A stretch of DNA of 64,000 bases from assembly GCF_027627475.1 (NCBI RefSeq), contig NZ_CP115484.1, positions 2,154,001 to 2,218,000 on the forward strand. The letters are read 5' to 3'. This DNA comes from Paenibacillus sp. SYP-B4298. GTDB lineage: Bacteria > Bacillota > Bacilli > Paenibacillales > Paenibacillaceae. The notes under the pieces were generated by a model, which had not been told where the DNA came from, ran no database searches, and saw only the letters and a list, made by a program, of their open reading frames with translations. The translations under genes and the position numbers were made by a program. Each line of letters begins with the position of its first letter. The first letter of the stretch is position 1. Below, one piece after another: positions 54,822 to 63,100 of this stretch.

Positions 54822-56825
54822 TTATCTGACGAATTGGAAGGACCAGTTGTGATCAGCCGTTCCGTTATCATCCCACTGGACAATCTCAGCCCCGCTTGAG
54901 GTCGACATATTCGTTACGCCGAGTACCTTGCTGCTGTGGCGGTTCACAATCTTGTAGTATCCATTGCCGACTGAGACGAATTGCCATTCATGATCAGCGG
55001 TTCCGTTATCATCCCACTGAATCGCCTTGGCACCATTGGAAGTCGACATATTCTCGATGCCCATCACCTTGCCGCTGCGCATATTGGTCAGCTTAAAGTA
55101 GCCGTTGCCTACGCTATCTACTCTCCACTCATGATCTGCTGCACCAAAATTAGTGGATTGTACGGCGAGTGCTCCATTGGCTGTCGAGGCACCGGAAATG
55201 CCAATGCGCAGGCTGCTATGTTGATTCTGCAAATAGTAGACACTGCCGCTCTTGATCTCCGAAGGCTCGGGCTGCGGCTCACCGCCCCCTGGAGTATTGC
55301 CGAACTGCCAGTAGTCGAAATTGAACAGTGGCTGGTTGCTTGAGCCCTTGAACATGAAGTAGACATGATGCACGCCCGTTACCTGGCTCACCGTTGTCTC
55401 CCGCAGACTCCATGATTGATTGCCGCCGGTTGGCGTCACATTCAGCGTGCCGATTACAGGCCCGGTCGTGCTGTCCAGACGAATCTCGATCTGTCCGCCT
55501 ACGGTGGAGGCTACGTTCGCCTTGAAGTTCGTCACACCGCCGCTGCCAAAGTCCGCATTGGCAACAGCCACCCAATCCCCATTATGAATATCGGTCACAG
55601 CCAGATTAGAGCTTGGTACCATACCGCCTGGCGACTGAGCCACATCGGTCTTAATGCCGCCCTGCCATGCGATCGTCTCTGCCTCAACCCGCTGATACGG
55701 ATTCAGGTTTTTCGTCTTCGCGACGCCTTGCATCGTGCCGGTTACCGGGTTGATCTGGCCATTTCCGGCATAGGTCAGCTCGTTGATGTGCGGCGAGCGG
55801 TAGCCCTTGCCATCGCCGAGCTGGGCTTTGGCTACGGTCTGGGTATGGTACGCCATATACCATTTGCTATTGAATTGGAAGACCGAATGGTGGTTGTTGC
55901 CCCCTCCACCGAAGAACACGCCAGGATTGCGCAGGATGGACTTCACATAAGTGAATGGCCCCATCGGATTATCGCTCACCATGTAGACGATCTCGCCAGG
56001 CGGGATGTTCGCCGGGTGGCTGCCGCCAAAGTTGGCGCAATAAGAATAGTAATATTTCCCATTATATTTATGAATACCCGAGTCCTCGAAGAAGAATGGC
56101 GCATCGATCGTCTGTGCGCTGCCGACGACACTGGTCATATCATTGCCCAATTTGATGACGCGAGCTGTCTTGGGGCTCGCGTATTGAGCCTGGGAAGGAT
56201 TGTTGCCGCCAGGGATGCCGCCGCCGAAGTACAGGTAGCCGTCGCCGTTGTCATCGACCAGCACAGCCGGATCAAACAGCCACACCACTCCCGCCACACC
56301 TGGCGTGCTATGAGTAATGAGCGCTTGTCCGCGCGGGTCCGACCATGGCCCGATCGGGCTGTTGGCCGTCAGCACACCGATGCCGCCTGCCGAGTTGGAG
56401 AAATAGAGGAAGAATTTGTCCTGACCGTTAATCTTCTTGTGCGCGGCTGCCGGCGCCCAGGAACCGCTCGCCCACCTCGCAATGCCGTTAGGACCTGCGA
56501 CGGGAATTGCGCCATGATCCGTCCAGTTCACCATATCATCAGAGGAGATGACATGCACCTTGTTCAGATTGCTGAATGAGTTGTTTTTGACTGTGCCGTT
56601 GCTATTGTATTCGTAAGCATCGCTTGACATATAGAGGTAGACTCTGCCGTTGTAGACCATCGCGAACGGATCGGCCCCCAGCTTATGATCCATGAGTGGA
56701 TTGCCATTGGTTGGTGTTTTGGCCAGCGACGGCGTTGCCGCATGGACACTTTGCCCGCCGAGAACCCCTGTCCATATGAGCGCTACAGCTAGCAATAACA
56801 TACTAAATGTTCTTTTGATACGCAT
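54822..56825 (-). CDS. Secreted GH43 glycosidase with CBM6-like and ricin-type lectin domains
   Basis: 667 residues. A signal peptide (about 1-30, ending SVHA) leads into a five-bladed GH43 catalytic domain (40-380) with the start motif GADPFAMVYNGRVYLYMSSD. A CBM6-like beta-sandwich (about 385-515, RVEAETIAWQGG to FNFDYWQFG) follows, then a proline-rich linker and a ricin-type beta-trefoil (530-667) with three HEW/HNW repeats ending DDNGTADHNWSF. GH43 members act on arabinans or arabinoxylans; the exact substrate is not readable. It is the second gene of an operon, 34 bases after the related GH43 gene, and ends at a strong terminator. Confidence 0.93.
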   Translation of the reverse strand: MRIKRTFSMLLLAVALIWTGVLGGQSVHAATPSLAKTPTNGNPLMDHKLGADPFAMVYNGRVYLYMSSDAYEYNSNGTVKNNSFSNLNKVHVISSDDMVNWTDHGAIPVAGPNGIARWASGSWAPAAAHKKINGQDKFFLYFSNSAGGIGVLTANSPIGPWSDPRGQALITHSTPGVAGVVWLFDPAVLVDDNGDGYLYFGGGIPGGNNPSQAQYASPKTARVIKLGNDMTSVVGSAQTIDAPFFFEDSGIHKYNGKYYYSYCANFGGSHPANIPPGEIVYMVSDNPMGPFTYVKSILRNPGVFFGGGGNNHHSVFQFNSKWYMAYHTQTVAKAQLGDGKGYRSPHINELTYAGNGQINPVTGTMQGVAKTKNLNPYQRVEAETIAWQGGIKTDVAQSPGGMVPSSNLAVTDIHNGDWVAVANADFGSGGVTNFKANVASTVGGQIEIRLDSTTGPVIGTLNVTPTGGNQSWSLRETTVSQVTGVHHVYFMFKGSSNQPLFNFDYWQFGNTPGGGEPQPEPSEIKSGSVYYLQNQHSSLRIGISGASTANGALAVQSTNFGAADHEWRVDSVGNGYFKLTNMRSGKVMGIENMSTSNGAKAIQWDDNGTADHEWQFVSVGNGYYKIVNRHSSKVLGVTNMSTSSGAEIVQWDDNGTADHNWSFQFVR

Positions 56826-56859
56826 ACATGATCTGCCTCCTTAGAATAGGATCTTACCT

Positions 56860-58890
56860 TTATCGAATAAAATTGAACTTCCAGTTGTGGTCTGCTGTCC
56901 CGTTATCGTCCCATTGGAGCAGGCTCGCGCTTGTAGCGGTGGACATATCCGTCACGCCCAGCACCTTGCCGCTGTGACGGTTAACCAGCTTGTAATAGCC
57001 ATTGCCGACGGTGACAAATTGCCATTCCTGGTCAGCAGCATTGCTGCTATCCTTGAGCACCGCCTTGGCTCCGTTGGAGGTGGACATGTTCTCGATGCCA
57101 AGCACCTTGCCACTGCGAACATTGGTCAGCTTATAGTAGCCGTTATTCAGGCTGTCGGTTCGCCACTCATGATCTGCTGCACCCCAATTGTTCGATTGTA
57201 CAGCTTGGGCTCCTGCGGCCGTCGAAGCGCCGGAGATGCCGATGCGAAGTCCGCTGTGCTGATTCTCCAGGTAATAGACGGCGTTGTTCTGAATCGGGGC
57301 CGGCCCGGAGCCGCCTGTACCTGTTAGCTGCTTCTCGATTCTGAAGTAATCGAAGTCGACATTCCCCCCCGCGGATTGGGTGGAATAATAGAACAGCGCA
57401 TAGCGATAGCCCATAAAATGCGGAAGCGTATAGCTCATCTGAAGCGTATTGCCAATCGCTGTCCATTGGTTGCCATCCAGACTGTAGTAGAAGTATGCCT
57501 TGTCTGTCCGGTTTTTGAAGTCCATATCGATCTTCACATAGATATTGTTCTGTGACAGCGGAATGCTGGCGACCTCGGTGGCATTGCCCGAAGAAGCATT
57601 CACCATGACGATCGATTTTTGACCATTGGACATTTTGACCCCGACATAGCCATAATTTTTCTGAAATGCGGCCAGCCCGGCATAGTCGCCATTTCTCATC
57701 CGGCTCACATCCAGCATGGTCTGTCCAGAGCTCTCCGGCCCGTAGGATCGCTGCGTCAGCGTATTGATTGTATCCAGGAGATTCGAGTTGGTGCGACCAG
57801 TCGTGATCCGCATATATCCGGGACGAGCGTTCAATGACCAGCGGCTAGGGTCCGGGTTATGGTTCCACTGCCACACCTTCCCAAGCTGGGTTCCATCGAA
57901 TTCATCCGAGGAAATGATCTTCTCGTTTGCATTAGCGACATAGACCGGCTTTGGCATCTGTACAGGAACCTGACCGTTGTTGCCGAATACGGGCCAGCCA
58001 TTCTGCCATCTGACCGGTACAAGGTAAGGAATGCGGCCCACAGCGCCAAAGTCGCGGAACAGGAAGGCATACCAGTCGCCGTTGGCTGTATCGATGAGTC
58101 CGCCTTGAGCGATCCCATTGTGGTTCAGCGCAACACGGCCTTCATATGGCCCGGTAATCTGATCTGCACGGAAGATGAGCTGCGTGCGGTTGCCGCCTTG
58201 CGGCCACGTAATCAGGGAGATGTAATATTTCCCATTAATCTTCTGAAGATGCGCCCCCTCTGCCGCCAGACCGATGTTCGGTCCTGCGACTGCGCTCGCA
58301 TTTGGGATGATAATCTGATTGACTCCTCCCGGTTTGACAGCGCTTGCATCTGAGGTCAGCTCAGTCAGCCGTATATCTCCGCCGCCATGGGCGAGGTACA
58401 CGCGCCCGTCATCATCGAATAGGAGGGACATATCATGGTAAAAGTTAATCGTGGAGCGAGTCCATGTGCCATTCTCAATGTCCTGTGTTTTGTAGATGAA
58501 TGTTTTGCCGGCCGTGCTGGAGGAAAATACGGCGTAATACGTGCCATTATGATACTTGAGGCTGCTCGCCCACGAACCCTTGCCATATTCGCTCTGTCCG
58601 TTTCTTAGCATCTGTGCATCCATATTGCCCAGCGTATCATAGACATAGTTGACAATCTCCCAGTTCACCAGATCATAGGAGCGCATTACGGGCACGCCAG
58701 GATTCATGTGCATCGTCGTACTGGTCATATAGAATGTGTTCCCTACTCTGATGACAGAAGGATCGGGTACATCCGCATAAATAACAGGGTTCTGGAACGT
58801 GGTTCCTGTCTGGGTGGCCTCGACTCCAGAGGATGTAAATATAATTGACAATGTAAGCGATACCAATAATATCAAGCTTTTTAGTTTCAT
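56860..58890 (-). CDS. Secreted GH43 glycosidase with GH43 C-terminal sandwich and ricin-type lectin domains
   Basis: 676 residues from ATG 58890, chosen because AGGAAGGATG precedes it; the open frame extends nine codons further. A signal peptide (1-25) leads into a GH43 domain with DVPDPSVIRVGNTFYMTST. A beta-sandwich of the GH43_C2/DUF1349 kind spans about 330-535 (SSDEFDGTQLGKVWQW to VDFDYFRIEK). A ricin-type beta-trefoil ends the protein (545-676). The layout suggests a beta-xylosidase or arabinofuranosidase. Its lectin domain is very close to that of the downstream gene. A small upstream ORF ends 4 bases before the start codon. Confidence 0.92.
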   Translation of the reverse strand: MKLKSLILLVSLTLSIIFTSSGVEATQTGTTFQNPVIYADVPDPSVIRVGNTFYMTSTTMHMNPGVPVMRSYDLVNWEIVNYVYDTLGNMDAQMLRNGQSEYGKGSWASSLKYHNGTYYAVFSSSTAGKTFIYKTQDIENGTWTRSTINFYHDMSLLFDDDGRVYLAHGGGDIRLTELTSDASAVKPGGVNQIIIPNASAVAGPNIGLAAEGAHLQKINGKYYISLITWPQGGNRTQLIFRADQITGPYEGRVALNHNGIAQGGLIDTANGDWYAFLFRDFGAVGRIPYLVPVRWQNGWPVFGNNGQVPVQMPKPVYVANANEKIISSDEFDGTQLGKVWQWNHNPDPSRWSLNARPGYMRITTGRTNSNLLDTINTLTQRSYGPESSGQTMLDVSRMRNGDYAGLAAFQKNYGYVGVKMSNGQKSIVMVNASSGNATEVASIPLSQNNIYVKIDMDFKNRTDKAYFYYSLDGNQWTAIGNTLQMSYTLPHFMGYRYALFYYSTQSAGGNVDFDYFRIEKQLTGTGGSGPAPIQNNAVYYLENQHSGLRIGISGASTAAGAQAVQSNNWGAADHEWRTDSLNNGYYKLTNVRSGKVLGIENMSTSNGAKAVLKDSSNAADQEWQFVTVGNGYYKLVNRHSGKVLGVTDMSTATSASLLQWDDNGTADHNWKFNFIR

Positions 58891-58894
58891 CGTG

Positions 58895-58999
58895 TCACAT
58901 CCTTCCTGAGCCTGCAAGCAGAATAACGATAGAATGTCTGATTGTGCCCTCTCGTCCTAGCGAGATGTGTGTCTCCCCTCCTTTCAATTTGTATCGCAT
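58895..58999 (-). CDS. 34-residue upstream ORF before the GH43 operon
   Basis: ATG 58999 has a perfect ribosome binding site, AAAGGAGGTGA, 7 bases upstream. The frame (MRYKLKGGETHISLGREG onward) ends with TGA only 4 bases before the GH43 start, and the GH43 ribosome binding site lies inside its last codons. The peptide has no known match to me. It may serve to couple translation or act as a leader. Upstream, at 59000-59080, the sequence is very AT-rich (TTTACTTGTAAATATG) and may hold the promoter, but no clear pair of boxes stands out. Confidence 0.55.
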   Translation of the reverse strand: MRYKLKGGETHISLGREGTIRHSIVILLAGSGRM

Positions 59000-59134
59000 G
59001 TCCCGCTCACCTCCTTTTATTAATTTTGACAAAATATTTACATATTTACAAGTAAACTTTAACATTGCGACAGGAAATTGAAATAGAAAAATATGTCCAT
59101 TTTTTGTGATTTTTTATTCAATTCACAAGAAGAA

Positions 59135-59192
59135 GAGCCGCTCCCTCCTGATCGATGTTTGCTCTTGGCAAACATTCAGAACGTAGCGGCTC
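59135..59192 (-). terminator. Nested hairpin terminator after the Sfp-type gene
   Basis: Outer arms GAGCCGCT and AGCGGCTC (59135-59142, 59185-59192) enclose an inner hairpin TGTTTGC-CAAGA-GCAAACA (59156-59174). On the minus strand the outer arm is followed by TTCTTCTTCTTG. A small second hairpin, TGCCGCA/TGCGGCA, lies at 59212-59229, nearer the stop codon. Confidence 0.6.
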
Positions 59193-59290
59193 CTCAGCCT
59201 CCTATGGGGTCTGCCGCATGCTTGCGGCATCAGCAGCCTTGCTCGTGCGTTAGGTTTTCGCTCAGCCTGTTAGCCTGTTAGCATGGTTAG

Positions 59291-60025
59291 CTAGACCGGA
59301 TTAGATGCCTCCAGCAGCGCAGCGAGCCCCCACACTTCGACAGCGCCGATGCGGCAGCCCGCCTTCAGACAGACTGTGCTGGAATAGTCCTTATCCAGCT
59401 CAAACGGGTAGATCCGGTAGCTGCTCAGACGGCCTTCATCCTCTACATCTGCGCTGCCGTCCTCGCCGATGAGGACGGTGAACGAGGTCAGCTCCTTGGA
59501 CAAGCCAAGACCCAGTGCCTTAATATAGCTCTCCTTCATGCTCCAGTAGGTGTAGAAGGTCTGCAACTGCTGGTCACTCGATTGGATGGCCTCGTATTCC
59601 GTGGGTGAGAAGAATCGCCTGGCCAGCGGCAGCGAATCGCTCTTCTTCATGATTTCAACATCAATCCCGCTAGGCTCATCGCTGAATACGACAGCTACCC
59701 ATTGTCCCGAGTGCGTCGTATTGAAATGCAAGCCCTCCGCCTGCTCAACATAGGGTTTTCCATACGCATTGCTGCTAAAAGTCAGAGCCGACGTCTTCAC
59801 TCTCAATAAGGTAGCCAAACGGCGACGGACAATTGCGTCCGCAAGCAGCGAACGATAGGCATCGGCGCGCCGGACATATCGCTCTATCCGCTGCTGCTTG
59901 TCAGGGGCGGCATCCGATAGCAGATGTCGATACACGTCTTCTTCCAGTTGCTCGGGCACCTGCATCGCGATAATATGCGCGCCGAACCGCGCGCTGGCGG
60001 GATTCAATTCCTTGCTGCTATGCAA
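59291..60025 (-). CDS. Sfp-type 4'-phosphopantetheinyl transferase
   Basis: 244 residues. It transfers phosphopantetheine from CoA to the serine of carrier domains. Family motifs are SGIDVEIM (magnesium-binding Asp and Glu) and WSMKESYIKALGLGL, and FNTTHSGQWVAV precedes them. The start is TTG 60025, preceded by AGAGGTG at 7 bases; the next ATG, 20 codons later, has no site. Sfp-type enzymes have broad scope and would suit all ACP and PCP domains of the operon at 2.6-46.3 kb, the free ACPs and the FAAL-ACP. It is a single-gene unit and not part of the operon. Confidence 0.94.
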   Translation of the reverse strand: MHSSKELNPASARFGAHIIAMQVPEQLEEDVYRHLLSDAAPDKQQRIERYVRRADAYRSLLADAIVRRRLATLLRVKTSALTFSSNAYGKPYVEQAEGLHFNTTHSGQWVAVVFSDEPSGIDVEIMKKSDSLPLARRFFSPTEYEAIQSSDQQLQTFYTYWSMKESYIKALGLGLSKELTSFTVLIGEDGSADVEDEGRLSSYRIYPFELDKDYSSTVCLKAGCRIGAVEVWGLAALLEASNPV

Positions 60026-60084
60026 CGGCTAACACCTCTTAACCTAGAGTCGATTGGGATAATTATGGAATCTATGTCCACTCT

Positions 60085-60113
60085 ATTCTAGCATATTGCA
60101 TTGCAGGAATGAA
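60085..60113 (-). promoter_or_regulatory. Candidate promoter of the Sfp-type gene
   Basis: On the minus strand TGCTAGAAT is an extended -10 (box 60085-60090), with a weak TTCATT 17 bases upstream. It lies 60 bases before the TTG start. Confidence 0.45.
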
Positions 60114-60136
60114 CCTCCAATGAGCGCGAGCAGTTG

Positions 60137-63100
60137 TCATCCCCTTGTCCGCAGCTCCCAGAGCCGTGCGACCAGTTGGGCAGCCTCGGCACGGGTCGTC
60201 GGTTCCTTAGGCGCAAACCTCCCGTCCTGTTTGCCACGAATCAGACCGGCGGCCTGCAGATCGGCGATAGCCTCCGCTGCGTAATCGGCAATATCGCCGC
60301 TGTCTGTGAAGCGAGGGGACTCGTTTACGCCCGCGAGCTCGATTCCGGCAGCCTCGGCTGCCCGAGCTGTCATCACAGCCATCTCCTGACGGCTGATCGG
60401 GTCATCCGGCTTGATCTGTCCTGCCGGATTACCCTGTACAATGCCGAGCTGATGAGCCGTTGCAATATAGCCGGCATGCCAGGCATTACTCGCCACATCG
60501 CTGAAGCTGCTGCCTCCCTCCGTTCCATCCAGCTCCAGTGCGAGCAACAGCAGCTTCACATAGGCGGCTCGTGTCACTTGCTCATTCGGGCGGAAGCGTC
60601 CATCGCTGTAGCCGTCCACAATACCGCGCGCTGCGAGCAAGCGAATCGGAGCTTCTGCCCACGAGGCTTGCGCAATATCGCTGAAGCTGCCATTGAAGCT
60701 GCGCGCCATGTAAGCTCCAGGCGCACCAGCCCATAGCTCAATCTCAGCCAGCCCGGAGACGAAGCGCGAATGGCGCACAGGCTGATCGCTGCCATCCGCC
60801 TGCCGCTTATATGCTACGGCCTGCTCTGGCTGTTCGCCTGGCTGTAGCTGATAGGGCAGCCCGATGCGGTAGGCTGCGGTCTGCTCCAGCCTCTGACCGT
60901 CAGCCAGCAGCATGATGCGCAACGCATCGTCTTCCTCCCGCATCAGCTCGATCGTCAGCCGACTTGCTGCCTTGCCGTTCTGCTGCTCCAGTTGTCTCAG
61001 CAGCGCGTCAAGCGGCAGCTCCAGCCTTGCCCAATCCGTCTTCAGCACGACTGATGACGGCTTGGCATCGCCCTGCTGCCAGCCCTCCAGTGCCAGCTCC
61101 AGCTTGACTCCATTGCTCCCCGGCTTGCCATCCACCCGGATGGTCAATGACTTGCCGCCCTCAACCGCCCCGCGCAGCTCCGCTGCACTCAGCGCAAGCC
61201 GCCCGTCATCTGTTCCCTCCAGGCGAAGCGTCAGCTCGCCGCTTCCGCTGGCTGCGCCGCTCTTCTGCGGCTCAGGCACAGCAGGTGCTGATGGTGAGGA
61301 TGACTGCGCCGATGGATAGTACATCGACGCAGGAGGCTGAATCGTGATGCTAGCCTGCCCGCTAGCTCTGGAGCCGTCTGTAGCCTCAGCCTTGACGATG
61401 ACGGCCCCAGGCTTCAACGCCTGCAGCTGACCTTGATAGCTGATCATTGCCAGTTCGGTTGGCGACCCGTCTACAGAGTGCACCGACCAGATGACCTCCT
61501 TATTGGTGGCCTCAGCAGGTCGGATGCTCGCCTTCATCTGCAGGGAGGAGCCGGCGCGTACTGTGGCTGCGCCGCTCACACTGCTCACCTCCACCTCGCC
61601 TACAGCTTGATCTCCTGCATAGCGGATGCTGGGCATGGGCGGCATCTCCATCCCATGACCCAGGTAAAACCCAGGGTGCGGCGGCTGATTGTACGAGACA
61701 TTCTGCCAGGCTACGCCCAGCCTGTAGATCGGATCATGCATCAACGTGCGAATGCGATGCTCGGTTACATCGGTCGTCGAATAGATGCGCAGCTCGCTAC
61801 TGTCCGCAGAGCGCCATACGACCTCTTCTCTCCAATCGCCGAGCAGATCAGCCTGCAGCATCGGATTGGCCTTGGTCGAGTTATTGGATGCCGCTCCGGT
61901 GGCCGTCAACAGATTCTTCGTCGTGCTGTTCGTCCAGTCCCATTTATCGATCCGAATATCGTCTTGAAGCTCGCGCAGCAGATCGCCATCCCACCAGATG
62001 CCGAAGTTCGTCGACGAAGGGATCGTCGTCGAGATCAGCTCGCCCTTGGCGGTGTACAGTCCGGTAACCGGAATATGCTGTGCATTCGTAATCGTGGCCG
62101 CCCAGACCTCCTCGCCAGGGTAACGAGGATCGATGTCAGCAGACATGCCGCGCCCGGTATCTATTCCGGTAAATACGCCCCACAGTATCTCGCCGGTAGC
62201 TGCATCACGCATCTCCATGCCATACTCCGCATTGACGTTCTCATGAACGCCGAATACTTCAAGACCCGGACGCGATGGATCAAGATTGCCCAGATGCATC
62301 GCATCCCCGTGACCGAGCCGCGTATTGTACAGCGGAGTACCGTCGTCATCGATCGCCATCGCGCCAAAGGTAATCTCATCCTTGCCGTCACCGTCAACAT
62401 CGCCCACCGAAATCCCGTGGTTGCCCTGCCCCGCGTAATCGCCGTAGCCCTCATCATCCGTGTCGAACCGCCACAGCTTCGTCAGTTGTCCGTCTCTGAA
62501 ATTGTAGGCGGCGAGCACGGTGCGTGTATAGTAGCCCCGGCTCATGACGAGACTAGGCCGCTCGCCATCCAGATAAGCAATCGCGCCCAGGAAGCGATCG
62601 ACCCGGTTGCCATAGCTGTCCCCCCATGCGGCGACATCGCCGCGCGGCGGATCATACGGAACGGTGGCTAGCGCACCGCCAGTCTGGCCGTCGAAGACGG
62701 TCAGGAACTCATCGCCAAGCAGCACATAGCCGCTGCTGTTCCGATGGTCGGCATCGGGCTTGCCGATGACCTTGCCCAATCCATCTACGGTGCCGTCCGC
62801 TGTCTTGAAGGCGACCTCGGCTCTGCCGTCTCCATCCAGGTCGTATACCATGAATTGGGTATAGTGCGCGCCAGCCCGAATGTTCGGCCCCAGATTGATG
62901 CGCCACAGCCTCGTGCCGTCAAGCTTGTAAGCATCCATGTAGACGATGCCGGTATAGCCTGCCTGGGAATTGTCCTTCGCATTGCTCGGAGACCACAGCA
63001 TGACAATCTCCAGCTCTCCATCCCCATCCAGGTCGCCTGTACTGGCATCCCCGGCATAATAGGTGTACGGCTGCCCATCCTTCGTGTAGCCGTCGGCAGG

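Noticed and set aside
55416-56579. Long plus-strand ORF of 387 codons
   Set aside because: It lies fully antisense to the GH43 gene, has no ribosome binding site or recognisable motif, and reads as an arginine-rich shadow of the coding strand.
61433-62671. Long plus-strand ORF of 412 codons
   Set aside because: Antisense to the PL11 propeller, whose domains and calcium motifs are convincing. The plus-strand product has no family features.
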